A stretch of DNA of 64,000 nucleotides, from assembly GCA_027924585.1 (NCBI GenBank), contig BSBM01001719.1, forward strand, positions 32,594,001 through 32,658,000. Direction: 5' to 3'. The stretch's first letter is position 1, and every line of letters begins with the position of its first letter. The position numbers and the translations under genes were made by a program. Below, piece by piece: positions 1 through 11,593 of the stretch. Source of the DNA: Larix kaempferi (Eukaryota; Streptophyta; Pinopsida; Pinales; Pinaceae). Below the pieces are notes generated by a model that was not told the DNA's origin, ran no database searches, and saw only the letters and a list, made by a program, of their open reading frames with translations.

Positions 1-832
1 CCAGGTGAACATCTCTTGGATCCGTCAGGAATTGGATCAATGTGTTCACTGCAAACCAAATATCTGGTCTCGTGTTCGTCAGGTACATAGAGGACCCAAA
101 CATCTGACGATACATCATGACATCAACCGGATCAGATGAAGCATCACACAGAAGCTTTAGTTTCTATGCCATAGATGTGGCCATAGCCTTGCAGTCCATC
201 ATCCCAAACCTCTTCAGGATCTCTACTTCATACTTCCCTTGTCCAAGGAAGATTCCATCTTCACTCTGCCACACCTCCATGCCAAAAACAAATAGTGCAT
301 CATCCCCAAGTTCTTCATCTCAAACTTGGTAGCAAGCTTCCGCTGCGTGTCGGCAATCAATCTATCCTCACCTGTAACAAACAAGTCATCCACATACAAA
401 AGTAGTATCACTGGCTTTCCTTCCTCAACCTTGTAGTAAAGGTTGGAATCCGCTTTACTCTTGGTAAAGCCCAAACTGGATAGAAAGTTGTCTATCCTAC
501 CATACCAAGTTCTGCATGTATATGACTCCCTTTCATGTGTCTCAGAACCAAGTGGCTGCACCACATACACTTCTTCTTCAACCACACCATTCAAGAAAGT
601 TATCTTGAAATCCATCTGGTGTATCTTCCACTTCATCACTGTATCCAGAGCAAGTACTGATCTAATGGAATTGAATCTGGCTACAGGAGCAAAAGTCTCT
701 ATGCTACTATCTGCAACATACTTGATCTTGTAGATCCTCTTGGAAGTCACTACAGACTCCCCTTTAGGTCTTGGTACTGCATCCCAAACATCTTCATGAT
801 CGACTAGTACTCCTTGATCATGGCATTCTTCT
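1..832 (-). pseudogene. Copia reverse transcriptase / RNase H start (Z)
   Basis: The frame open over 223-750 encodes copia RT landmarks in order: a FAPVAR block, the QMDFKITFLNG block with the first catalytic Asp, WYGRIDNFL, a KADSNLYY block and the catalytic YVDDLFVTG, then NLGMMHYL. Towards position 1, in another frame, come MYRQMFGS and a TNTRPDIWFAVNTL block, the link between RT and RNase H. About 20 residues between the N-terminal KIKYVADSSIE and ETFAPVA are missing compared with element I. The frame changes near 223 and the upstream part has stops, so it is a decayed fragment. Ty1/copia is certain; no finer lineage is claimed. Confidence 0.9.
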
Positions 833-3681
833 TAGATCCTGGGAACTTCAATATCTTCAATATTTTGAATAGATAACTTTGTTGTTGAACAAATGTTGTA
901 GTCCTTCTTTTGTAGGTGATGGCATACGATCTTTCCTACACAACAAGTTAAATTGCATGATTAGAAAACATCTCATAGTTTTCAGAACAAATTCTTACAC
1001 ATAAAGAAATATGTCATACAGTCATGCAATTATCTTAGCCAATGCTTCAATACAACATTTATCCATATCCCGTAACTTTCTATATGCCTTCCAATCTCTA
1101 CCAGAACATTGTTAAGAGTGTGCACAACTCCCAACATGTCAACAAAGAGGTTTCATTCTAGATAAGTAGCAATGGAATGTTGTACAGTGCCATAGGCCAC
1201 TTACCCATGTATATTAGTAGTATACTGTTCATCAATGCAACTATTATAATATGCATAATACACAACCTAATTCTAGGAACATCAGTATATACAATATTGA
1301 ACAGTATTATTTAAACAATAAAATATGCAAGTAATGACAATTCAAATACTTATCTTTGTTTATTTGTTGGGTTGACTTCCTCTCGGTCTTTGCTTCTTTT
1401 CTGCAACTCCATTCTGATGTGGATTGTGAGAAGTGGTCAACTCCCTCTGAATATCTGCATCCTTGCAGAAACTACTGAAGTGTGCTCCTTCTTGATCTTT
1501 GCTTCCTTGCAGGAACAACTAGAGTGTCCTCCCTCTTGATCTTTGCTTCCTGGATTTCTTTTCCTTGAACTTATATCCATCCTTAATCACTATGCATGCT
1601 TATTAGTATCATCATTGTGTTATCATTGAGGTCTCATACATAATCGTACATTCATTAGTATATTCGTAATACAATAATCTTAAGCATGTATAGTCATGAT
1701 CATTTCAAACAGAAATAATAAGCATTTCAAGGTTTATATATGACTCTTATGGTTAGTCATATCATAAATTAAAGTAAGAAACATAATATTCCTAAACCCG
1801 TGATTACTCAAACCTACACCTTCATGATTCTTCTGGTTAGTCATATCATCAATTATGGTAAGAAGCATAATATGCACACAACCCTGACTATTCAAACCTA
1901 TGAATTCATGAATAATCATTATCAACAACACAACAGTATAAGATCCTAACACAAGGTAGGATTCTAGCTTGATATAGGAAAAACATACCTGGATTAGCAT
2001 GCTAGCTAGTTATGTCTAACATACCCGCATAATGTCTTCTGGTTCTCTTCAATGACTTGTGCTAGTAACCTGCATGTCTCATAAGTTAACCATTGTAGAA
2101 CCAAGTTATATATACCTCGTAAGTAGATCTTCTATGTGATCCATGACAATGGATGAATCTTTGTCTTCATGTCATCATGATCATATGTTCTTGAACTACA
2201 ACATGATTTTTCTTTCTTGGTGTACCTTTTATGTTAGCGAACAACATAAACCTCATACAACATCACAATGCATTAGTACATTCATAAGTGTCAAAACCTT
2301 AATCAATGAATATCTTCTATTAAGGTGATATGACAAATCTAGTAATTAATCAAGATTGTACTGTAATGATATGAAGACAAACATATTATAAACTTAACCA
2401 TGAACAAAATTCGAAACATACCTGTAAGCCATACCTATCAAGATTGCTTGTAATCTTCTTATGGAAGGCCTTCACCTCATCTCCCTCTGAAACAGGAACT
2501 TCTTCACTTATGCAAGTGACCAATCCATCCTCTTCTAGGAACTGGATCTGGAGCTGTAATAGGGTTTGTCAGAGAAACCGCAAAAATTCAAACTTTGAAT
2601 TTCAAACTTCCGAAAGGATAGAAATATGCACCTTGATTAGCTGATCAAGCTGGTATATTCAGAATTTGAAAACTGCAATATTTCACTCCTCAATTTTGTC
2701 TTTGAAACTTCCGGATTCACTGGACGTGACCCCGAACTAGGGTTTGATGAAGCCCACTCTTCTGCCCAATAAAAGGTTTGATCCAAATCTCTAAGCTTCT
2801 ATTTTTATGAGGAGCTTCCAGCCATGGTCACGGATTTCAAAAATTCCCATTTTTGCAGAAGCCCTAATTTTCCACTTTTCTGATCAAAGTCCCGAACTAG
2901 GGTCTGTTCAAGCCCGGCCTTGTTCCCAACCAAAAATTATCATCTTGGTCTCTAAATTTTGATTTTTATGAGTAGCATTCAGCCGTGGTCTCCGATTACA
3001 AAAATTCCAACTTTATCTGAAACCCTAAATTCCGGAAACCATGAATGAAGGTGCTCAAAAATAATTCTGTTTTGACAGAAATATGTACCTGATTGTTTAT
3101 GGTGTAACTCCGAACTTTTCGATCCACAGGGTCTGAAACATTTTCCTAATATAGATCGACCTGTCATCTTTCTATCCCAACATGTCTGACCTCAATTGGA
3201 TTCTCTGAGAGAGGGTTAGGCCAAGTGTCGTAACGTGACCTGTTTATGGGATAAAACAGGAGAGCGAACTTGTACGATGTGCCACGTGTCACTGGTTCAA
3301 CTTTGGCCTCTGAAAACTTTTCCTGAGATAGTATAGTCTGTGTTCTAACTGTAAATTTTTACGAAATTTCATTTGGAGCTTCCTACCCCAAGTTATAACC
3401 TTTTTTCCAAGTTCACCTATTTTTGACTCAGATCTGGAAGAGGCAAAAACCCTATATTGTACAGATCATAAATCACAACGTACAACGAATTAGAGGTTGT
3501 CCTTTTGACACAAGGTACATGGGTATCTGATATTCTACCTGTTATATTTTTAGATCCAAAACCATCACCAAAATGGATTTATAGCAAAAGTTCTACGATG
3601 ACTGGTTTTTGCTATATCAAACCCTAGCATCATAAGTGCAACAAGTGTCATACATGCCATATCATGCCTTCTTTCAGGCTA
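833..3681 (-). other. Non-coding leader of Z between PBS and RT
   Basis: This 2.8-kb stretch holds no gag, protease or integrase signal in any frame. It is similar, in the same order, to the leaders of F (30124-32652) and J (55956-58624), including a shared motif TGTAGGAAAGATCGT (here as its complement near 926) next to the RT remnant. A G-box-like GCCACGTG lies at 3281-3288 and corresponds to a motif duplicated in J. Conservation across separate insertions suggests a functional leader rather than random filler; that is inference. Confidence 0.75.
2660..3010 (-). repeat. ~160-bp leader repeat, two units
   Basis: The landmark CCCGAACTAGGGT recurs at 2731 and 2891 (spacing 160), each followed by similar text ending in an AGC(T/A)TTCAGCC-like block and a GGTC..CGGATT block. 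Equivalent ~160-bp repeats occur in the leaders of J and I. Confidence 0.7.
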
Positions 3682-3693
3682 GCTCTGATACCA
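3682..3693 (-). other. Primer-binding site of Z
   Basis: The plus strand reads GCTCTGATACCA, so the minus strand reads TGGTATCAGAGC, the usual plant PBS complementary to the 3' end of initiator tRNA-Met. It abuts the LTR end, which fixes the LTR boundary and the element's orientation. Confidence 0.92.
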
Positions 3694-4336
3694 TGTTAAA
3701 TGTTCATAATTTACTTCAATCTAATCTAGGATCTTAACTGAGAGAACAACATGTACAGCAAATCTACAGCATATCAATCATGGACACAATAATGCAAGCA
3801 CACAAGAGACGCAGAGTTTACTTGGGGAAAACCATAAAGGTGAAAAACCCCAATAACTTACTCAGAGATAGATAGAGAAATGATACAACCAGAATACAAG
3901 AGATAGTCTTCTTCTAGTAGCAGATCCTCCTCCTCCACAAGTGCGCCACTCTCCAAAGTGTGAGTGAGTGAATAGAATGATAAAATAGAGATCTCCTGAT
4001 CTCTATTTATACTAGACTTGACTTGCCTAATAACCTTTACTAGGTCAGCCTTAACTTAACCACATAACACAATGTTGACTGGGATGACACCCAATAGGGT
4101 GGTCTAATAACCCTTTGACCCACATGGCCAACCCCCACTAGGGTGGTCTAATAACCCTTCGACCCACATGACTTATACAGGGCCGACCCCAACAAGGTGG
4201 TCTAATAACCCATCAAGTTTAAGTTACGACACTTACAATATAAATGACGACACTTCCGTATAGAGGAATAATAACATCTCTATAGGAATACAATATACAT
4301 ATATGTGAAATACATTCCGAAGTTACATATACATCA
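3694..4336 (-). repeat. 5' LTR of Z
   Basis: A 643-bp LTR running TG...CA on the minus strand, next to the PBS. A TATA box (TATAAATA on the minus strand, 4004-4011) defines the core promoter. Upstream of it, at 4081-4213, are three copies of a ~30-bp motif with the core GGGTTATTAGACCACC followed by a GGGGTCGGCC-like block, also found in the LTRs of F, I and J. The right boundary (4336, alternatively 4339) is set by similarity to F's LTR end. Confidence 0.85.
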
Positions 4337-4344
4337 ACAAGTAG

Positions 4345-4629
4345 GAACCCAAAAACCCTCCTGAGGACACCAAACAGAAGCAGAAGGTCAAATATCCATG
4401 TTTAATGTGTGGTGGTGATCATTTCACCAAAGAGTGCCCACACTGGGAGGAAGTACAGAAGTTTCTCAAGGGAAACTCCACACCCATAGTTCTCAATGAC
4501 CCCTTCCCCACCCAAACCCAACAAATTATTGCCCAACCCCCTCCTTCTCAAGGAGAACCATCCTCCATCATGCATGTTCTCATGATGCGTAGTGAGACGG
4601 TTAACTTAAATACTCGATCACGATAATCT
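4345..4629 (+). pseudogene. Gag C-terminus with zinc knuckle (A)
   Basis: The frame encodes the CCHC-type finger CLMCGGDHFTKEC (C-x2-C-x3-H-x4-C), followed by a Pro/Gln-rich tail and a double stop near 4624. Gag zinc knuckles bind the genomic RNA during packaging. Only the C-terminal end is present because Z's LTR ends 8 bp upstream. The finger spacing is one residue shorter than the classic C-x2-C-x4-H-x4-C. Confidence 0.8.
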
Positions 4630-4689
4630 GACTCATTCCCTAATAAGGAATCTACCGAAAGTAATACTGAAAAATATTTCACCTCTACA

Positions 4690-5819
4690 TTGGATATTCC
4701 CGCGCCTCAAGGTCATCTCATCATTGAGAAACTTTCATTAGATTCAGTGTTGCATCCACCTAAGAATACGATTCAAAAAGCAGTTTTCAATCCTAATGCT
4801 CGGGCTGCTCAGAACTACAACATTGTAGAAGACTTTGCACAAGCTCCTTATTCCATGTCAATGTTGGAAGTCTTACTGAACTGTCCCAATCAACGTAAGA
4901 CTCTTCTTATTTCCATCGGTGCTGTAGACCCAGATTCCTCAAATACAATCATGTTTAAACTTGAGTATTTCAAACCGAGACTTTCCCATCAGCTGGAATT
5001 TCAAATTGTCACCAATGTTGTTGGGAAGAGCATCCATTGTATTATTTTAGATGAAGGAGCCTCTACCTCGGTCATGTCGTATCTTGTTGGAGATCCATCG
5101 GCTCCCCTGAGTTGAATTTTTCCCCTACCACCCTGAAAGCATTCGACGGTCGTGGATTCCAACCCCACAGGTTGTTACAAGCCTTGGCAGTAGAGATGGG
5201 GAGGAATACTGTTACCATTAACGTGGAAGTAGTCGTTGCCCCACTAGATTATAACCTATTACTTGGTTGTAACTGGTTTTATTCCATGACTGTAGTCGCA
5301 TCATCTATCTTCTGCATTGTGCAATTCCCCCATCAAGGACGAATTGTCACCATCAACCAATTAGATTTCTGTGCACCAAACACCACTAATCATCCCACGG
5401 ACAACACCCCTTTTCTAGGGAAATCTTTGCAAACATATGAGGGTGTGGGGGTCGACATCATTAAATACTCATCTATTATGGGCATCTTTCCAACCCTGGA
5501 TCCCCCTAACCATGTTGCCACGGTGAACATGATCTCCTCCATGATCCCATCATCATCCAACCCCACTGACCAATGGCTCGTGCCTGATCTCGCTACAATG
5601 CACCTGATTGGAGATACCATGCCTCTATCACCTGCAAAAGCTACTTACGAGGCCATCCAATCAACCCCTGATGACCACTCTTCAGTGGCATCTTCATCTT
5701 GTTCTCTACAGCGGACTTCATCCCTACCAGATCCTCTGCTCCGGACTTTTCATTCCAATGAGTCCATTATGGATATTATGATTGTAGATGAACCTCTGTG
5801 GGAAGACCTCCATCATTGA
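4690..5819 (+). pseudogene. Aspartic protease region (A), frameshifted
   Basis: Two overlapping frames (4690-5115 and 5112-5819) together make the gag-pol linker and protease. The likely active-site triad is in DEGASTSVMS near the end of the first frame (DxGA class, Glu at the second position). The second frame carries LDYNLLLGCNWFYSM, the usual downstream flap and LLG block, then FPHQGRIVTINQL. In the family this enzyme cuts the Gag-Pol polyprotein. The shift at about 5112 ends the frame soon after the active site, so the copy is dead. Confidence 0.8.
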
Positions 5820-5939
5820 TCATCTTTCCTACCACCCTTAGATTCTTTGGAGAACAAAATTACCACTTTTTTGTCACCGGATGTCTTTCCTTTCCCCCAA
5901 TCTTAGATTCTTACTTCTGATACAGTCAAAGAGCGCAAC

Positions 5940-7127
5940 TTGGCGAACATTACACCCACTATTCCAATTGACATATCGGCCACACCTGGAGTCGTGGAAC
6001 ATATCAAACTTGGACAAAACTGCTCTCCTGAAGAGATCACAACATATAAGACCTTTTTAAAACAATTCCATGACATTATTGCATGGACCTGTGAGGAAAT
6101 TCCCATGATTGATGCTACCATTGTTGTACAAGAGATCCAGACATATCCCGACGCTAAACTTCTCCGCCAAAAGTTATGTCCCATGCACTCTAGAAAACCT
6201 GCGGCTATTAAGGCTGAGATTGAAAATTTGTTGAAGGTCAGCTTCATATATCATGTTCCCTTAACATATTGGGTCTCTAATGCCATCCCTGTTACCAAAA
6301 AGTAGGGAACTATTAGGGTTTGTGTTGATTACGGGGATCTGAATAAGGCTTGTCCTAAGGACAATTACCCTACCCTGTTCATTTACCAAATCATCGATAA
6401 CTGCATTGGAAGCGTCACCTTCTCTTTTATGGATGGCTTTTCCAATTATAATCAGATTGAGATCCACGCGGCCAATCAACACAAAACTGCTTTTATCTGC
6501 CCATGGGGTACGTTCGCCTATCACAAACTCCCCTTTGGCCTCCAAAATGTTGGTTCTACATTCCAGCGGGCCATGTCATACGCGTTTCATGATGTGAAGG
6601 AATTTGTGGAGCCATATCTTGACGATCTCCCTACTCATTCAAATTGTCGTGAGTTCCACATTGATCATCTGATAGCAGTATTCCTTAGATGCAGATGGTA
6701 TAATATCCGTCTAAACCCTCACAAGTGCATATTCTATGTCGAGTTTGGACACCTCCTAGGTTTCGTTGTTTCCAAAGACGGGTTCCGCATTGATCCCCTT
6801 AAGGTGGAAGCTATTGTTTCTCTCCCACCACCCATCGACATCACGGAACTTCAAAGTTTGCAAGAGAAGGAAAACTACCTACGGCATTTTGTATATAATT
6901 TCTCTGAGACGACACAGGGATACATGCGGTTATTGAAGGAGGACGCCCCATTCATTTGGGACGATTATGCCCAACAATCATTTGACAACCTCAAGCATGC
7001 CATCACTCATGCCCCCATGTTGCAACCTCCCAATTACCACAAGGATTACATCCTTTACCTTGCTGCTTCCACTACCACGATTGCTATGGTCTTGTCCAGG
7101 AAGACAATAACACCCAGGAACATGTGA
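5940..7127 (+). pseudogene. Reverse transcriptase (A)
   Basis: Blocks appear in order: IIAWTCEEIPMID, a WVSNAIPVTKK block ending in a TAG stop at about 6303, then in the same frame RVCVDYGDLNKACPKDNYP, FMDGFSNYNQI with the first catalytic Asp, PFGLQNVGSTFQRAM, and the catalytic YLDDLP. LGFVVSKDGFRIDPLKVEAI forms the thumb/connection. The MDGFSNYNQI and CPKDNYP blocks are typical of non-chromoviral plant gypsy RTs. Confidence 0.9.
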
Positions 7128-7600
7128 TATATTACCTGAGTAAGGGTCTTCTTGACTCCGAAACCCATTACTCACATGTCGAGAAAATCGCTCTCGAAGC
7201 AGTCATTGTTGTCCAGAAGTTCCGCCATTATATATTGCTCCGCACTACTACTATCATCATTGAATCTAACCCCATGTGCCATGTTCTTACACACCAGGTG
7301 CTCGAGGGAAAATATTCCCATTGGATCGTGATTCTTTAGGAATTTGATTTCCAGTTTGATAAGGTCAAATCAATGAAATCTTTGGTTTTTGTGGATCTCA
7401 TTTGTGATCTTCCCCATATTGATCGGGAGCTGATCCCATTGAATCCCTCCCTCATGAGTCGTTGTTCCTCATTAGTATGTCTGACCCATGGTATGGAGGC
7501 ATCATGTTATATCTCCAAACCCAGCGGTTCAACCCTCAACTATCTCATGACGACCGCCATCGTGTGCGTCACCACGCAAAGTAATACTTGATCATTGGTG
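7124..7600 (+). pseudogene. RNase H remnant (A)
   Basis: From 7124 the frame reads YYLSKGLLDSETHYS and a VEKIALEAV block, the usual Glu-containing motif of gypsy RNase H, then QKFRHYILLRTTT. After a stop at about 7337 it continues EFDFQFDKVKS and LVFVDLICDLP, where the family usually has an ADFLADHP-like block. The RT frame ends just upstream by a shift, and this part is interrupted by stops. Confidence 0.75.
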
Positions 7601-7609
7601 ATACCTCGT

Positions 7610-8470
7610 ATCGTCGTGGTGTCAATTCTATCCTCCAACGCTGCTTAACTCACGATTGAGTCTGAACATTTTCTGAATGATTGTCACTCTAGGGCATGTG
7701 GCGGTCATCTTTCTGGGATGGATACATCCCAGAAAATACTACGTGTTGTATACTACTGGCCTTCCATCTTTAAATATTGTATCGAGGCCATCAAGAAGTG
7801 TCCTCCCTGCCATCTTTTTCACCACAAAAATCACTCTTACCCAGCCCCTTTACATCCCATTATTATCATCGGCCCCTTCGCTAAGTGGGGCATAGATTTC
7901 ATGCACTATAAGCCTACCTTGTCCGGGGGGCATGGTTATGTCATCGTTGTAGTTGACTATTTTACCAAGTGGGTCGAGGCTATGCCTACGTACAATGAAG
8001 ACAAAAAAACAACCACACTCTTTATGTTCAATCACGGCATTGCGAGATTCAGAGTCCCGCAAGCCATTGTCACGGATCATGGATCTCATTTCCAGAACAA
8101 GATGGTGGACGAATTGAGCTCCATACTGGGTTTTCGCCATGAGAACTCAACTCCGTATTACCCACAATCTAATGGACAAGTAGAGTCCATCAATAAGGTC
8201 TTGAAAACCATGATCCAACACGTGGTGGGTACACACAAATCGAACTCGCACAACATGCGCTTTTCAGCCCTATGGTCATATCGGACTTCCGTTAAAACTG
8301 CCACCGGGTTCACTCCTTTCCAATTGGTCTACGGATTGGAGGTAGTATTACCTATTGAGTGTGAGATTCCATCATTAAAACTTGTAGTCGAACTTCTTCC
8401 AAACACTACTACCAAGGAAGAACACTTTCTACACTTTGCTAAACTCGATGAAACCCATCGCGATGTTGCT
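7610..8470 (+). pseudogene. Integrase N-terminus and catalytic core (A)
   Basis: A zinc-binding HHCC module is visible: CHSRACGGHLSG (7680-7708), then KKCPPCHLF. The DDE core follows with WGIDFMHY, VTDHGSHFQNK and NGQVESINKV carrying the two Asp and the Glu, then WSYRTSVKTATGFTPFQLVYG, a block shared by plant gypsy integrases. The main open stretch is 7718-8488. The frame stops being integrase at 8470, where a 934-bp insertion begins, and the C-terminus resumes at 9405. Confidence 0.88.
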
Positions 8471-9404
8471 TGTTATAGGTCAAATTAGCACTTCTCCGTC
8501 TATGACCACATTGCCTTGTCAGTCACACAAAAGGACAAAATGGATGGAAGAGCTTACCTTGACCTGAGATGACTTTATGCTAAAGCTTATAATCCTTCAC
8601 CTAGAAGCATCTTTCTTCACCTATTTTAACTCATATCCGTGACTATCATACTTAACATCCTGTGAGTCAATCGTGGGTATCATTACTGACACCCACAGTT
8701 GTCAACAAATTTGTTGTACTCACTACTTTCTAGCTCAAGGACTCGCGAGTCACTTGCTAGACTCCTTATGTCATAGTCGCGGGTGTCTTTAGAAAACTTC
8801 AAAAAATAATTAAAAGATCGAAATTTGGGATTAGTTGAGACAGGTATCTAACCTCCCCAACTTCCCAACTCAACCACCTTTCGAACTAAATCTTCCTGCC
8901 TTGCTATAAATACAAGGGGAAAGCTTGAGAAAGGTACCTAAGATTAATGGGATAAAGATATGTTGGAGGAATTCAGAGTTAAGAGAGAGGAGCAAGAACC
9001 TAGGGTTTCGTTACAAAGGTGCCTCATGCAGAAGCAAGGTATAACTGATGTACTTTTCAACTTTTATTAATAAGATCAAGACATTTCTTCCCTTCCCAAT
9101 AAGATTGTCAATCTTTATTGTTCTTTTGATTATTAATTGATGTTATACCATATTATCAATATCAATATTTATTTATAGTCCAACAGGTTTGAGGAAGGTT
9201 CTAGTTTGTTTTGCAGGTTGTTGTTGTAGCAGAGGACGAGAGAAAAGCTTAGACCAGCCATCATAAAAAATGGTACATATTTCTCTTACTTCAACTCCAT
9301 TTGCTTACAACACCATTTACAAACCTATATATGTCTATCTTGTCAACCCCCATACGTTGGTAGTTTTCTCTGACTATAAGGTAAATTCCCTAACAACACT
9401 ACTC
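8471..9404. mobile_element. 934-bp insertion in A's integrase, possible solo LTR
   Basis: The integrase frame breaks after RDVA and resumes as ANEAHKKR. The pentamer TTGCT flanks both sides (8466-8470 and 9405-9409), as expected for a 5-bp TSD. The insert begins TGTTATAGG as an LTR would and holds a TATA-like GCTATAAATA near 8912, but ends ACTACTC rather than CA. No coding domain is seen. It contains a perfect 12-bp palindrome GACTCGCGAGTC at 8740-8751 inside a longer imperfect hairpin. A solo LTR with a damaged 3' end is the best guess; a small non-autonomous element is the alternative. Confidence 0.6.
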
Positions 9405-9667
9405 TTGCTAACGAAGCACATAAAAAGCGCATCAAATCCCAGTACGACAAGTTAGTCAAGCCTCGTATCTTTAACAAGGGATATTTGGTCCTCACCTAGG
9501 ACCAAAAACATGATAATATGGGGGTAGGAAATTTTGAGTCCATGTGGCATGGCCCATATGTCGTTAAACGCGTATTGGCGAAGGGAGCATATGAACTCGA
9601 AGATTATGATGGGATATCTTTGGGAGAGCCTCACAATGGGATCTACCTGAAGCGGTACTATGCCTAA
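9405..9667 (+). pseudogene. Integrase C-terminus (A)
   Basis: The frame encodes ANEAHKKRIKSQYDKL, a VKPRIFNKGYLVLT block, a stop, then DQKHDN, a FESMWHGPYVVKRV GPY-like module and EPHNGIYLKRYYA with its stop at about 9667. This is the tail of the integrase split at 8470 and the end of A's pol. No chromodomain follows. Confidence 0.8.
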
Positions 9668-9897
9668 GTTTTTATGCATTAGTACTCTATATATATTGTA
9701 CATGGTGTGTGTCTTGTGTGGTGTGACACTTTGCTTTAGTGTGATAGGATCTTGACTTTATGCTTATACCGTGTTCTTCCTGGATGTGCAGATGGCAACT
9801 TGTTTTGGATTCACGGACGGTGCCAACTGGCATACCTGTAACCTCGCCTCGGCATCCTGGGTACTTTATTACCCTACCGGCGAGCTCATTAGTTCAG
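9668..9897. other. Unassigned stretch between A and B
   Basis: About 230 bp follow A's pol and precede the first sequence homologous to B. It should hold A's 3' untranslated region and perhaps part of its 3' LTR, but I see no second LTR copy, polypurine tract or TSD. A GT-rich run lies near 9700-9722. B homology starts abruptly near 9898, so a deletion junction is likely. Confidence 0.5.
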
Positions 9898-11593
9898 GAG
9901 GAAGTTGCTGCAAAGGATTTCCAAAGAATGAAAGAGGTAATGAGTAGTTTTACAATACTTGCATTACCTGGTTTTTCTAAACCATTTGTCTTGGAATGTG
10001 ACGCATCAGGAGAAGGGATATGAGTGGTCCTAAAGCAAAATCAACACCCCATACATTTTGAGAGCAGAACGTTGCAGCCACATGAGAAGCTATACTCCAT
10101 TTATGAAAAATAAATGCTAGCCATCATGCATGCCTTGGCCAAGTTTAGACAATACTTGGTGGGAAACAAGTTTGTAGTCAAAACTGATCATAACAGTTTG
10201 AAGCATTTTCTCATACAAAAGGACCCCAATGAAAGGCAAAAAAAGTGGGTAATCAAAGTCCAAGATTTTGATTTTGACATTGAATATGTTTAGGGGAAGA
10301 ATAATATTGTAGCAGATGCATTATCTATAAGACCATCATTTTCTCTTATGTATATTTCAAAAGATTGGAAAAATATGCTAATAATTGAATATGCCAAAGA
10401 TAGTTTTGCTTGTGATGTGTTAGATGGGGTCAAAGGTGATGATAGGTACAATATTTTGGATGGCATATTCTACTATAAGGATAGAATATACTTGGTTCAT
10501 GGTTTGAATATCAAGCACAATATTTTGAAGGAAGCTCATGATTCTCCTTTAGCAAGCCATTTTGGTTTTTTCAAAACATATAGGAAATTAAGGGAGAGGT
10601 TCGTTTGGAAAGGGATGAAAGAATATGTTCTAAAATATGTGAATGAATGCAAGTTATGTCAGCAAAACAAATCTGAACATACACATCCTGCTGGTTTATT
10701 GCAACCATTTCCCATTCCACAACAAAAATGGGAAACTGTCTCCATGGATTTCATCACAGGTTTTCCCAAGGCTTTGGGTAAGGATTGCGTTTATGTTGTG
10801 GTGTGTAGACTCGCCAAATTTGCTCATTTATTTGCTGTTACATCATCTTTTACTGCTACACAAGTGGCTGACCTATTCTTTAAAGAAATTTTCAGATTGC
10901 ATGGACTTCCCAAGAACATCGTGAGTGATAGAGATAGCAGATTTATGAGTGCCTTTGGAAAGAAATTTTTAAGTTGGTGGGCACTCAATTGACTCCAATC
11001 ACAAGCTATCATCCTCAAACTGATGGCCAAACAGAGAGAGTGAATCAATGGTTGGAAGGGTACTTGAGGAACTATGTTGGTGAGCAGCAGAAAACATGGG
11101 TGAAATGGATACACTTGCGTGAGTTTTGCTACAACACTACTTTTCATATGTCCATTGGCATGTATCCTTTCAAATCAATTTATGGTTATGAAGCACTCAC
11201 ATTTTTTTAGCACATATTTGGTGATAGTAGATCCACAAAATCCAAGGATTAGGTGGAGGAAAGTCAAGAGATTTTGAAACTTCTAAAAGACAATTTGCAG
11301 GTTTCCCAAAATCAATAGAAAGAGTATGTGGTTCAACTTAGGGTGGAAAGAACTTTTCAAGTGAATGATTTGGTCTATTTGAGGATACAACCATATAAAA
11401 AAACATCCTTGACGGTGAAAGGATCATAAAAGATCAAGCCAAGATATTATGGTCCATATAAGGTAGTTCGAAAAATTGGAGAGGTGGCTTATGAGTTGGA
11501 ACTTTCGAAAGGAAGCAAAATCCACAATGTATTTCATGTTTCATCCCTTAATTGGTCAGAAAATATCTATTTTAGAAACCCTCCCTCAATTAG
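9898..11593 (+). pseudogene. RNase H and integrase (B)
   Basis: RNase H motifs: FVLECDASGEGI, a YSIYEK block, FVVKTDHNSLKHFL and NNIVADALS. Integrase follows: HHCC zinc module (AHDSPLASH and NECKLCQQNK), then DDE blocks SMDFITGFPKAL, VSDRDSRFM and TDGQTERVNQW, and the GPY module [10 protein letters not shown]. Premature stops occur near 10021, 10111 and 10291, with a frameshift near 10970 and further stops at 11209-11430. In the family RNase H removes the RNA template and integrase inserts the cDNA; this copy cannot encode either. Confidence 0.9.

Larger units (their letters stand above)
1..4336 (-). mobile_element. Copia-type LTR retrotransposon Z, 3' part off-window
   Basis: Read on the minus strand, the order is 5' LTR (3694-4336), PBS (3682-3693), a long leader without coding signal, and a broken RT running off the left edge. 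No gag, protease or integrase lies between the PBS and RT. The LTR ends directly against the gag zinc knuckle of gypsy element A, so Z was inserted into A. The layout matches F and J. The TSD cannot be checked because the other end is outside the window. Confidence 0.85.
4337..9897 (+). mobile_element. Ty3/gypsy element A, 5' truncated by Z, no chromodomain
   Basis: The domain order gag zinc knuckle, aspartic protease, RT, RNase H, integrase on the plus strand defines Ty3/gypsy. The integrase C-terminus ends in a GPY-like WHGPYVVKRV block and NGIYLKRYYA without a chromodomain, and protease and RT motifs differ from B-E. This fits the non-chromoviral Tat/Athila side, with Tat-like the better guess. 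The pol is broken by stops and frameshifts. The 5' part is displaced beyond Z, and no clear 3' LTR is visible before B begins. Confidence 0.85.
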
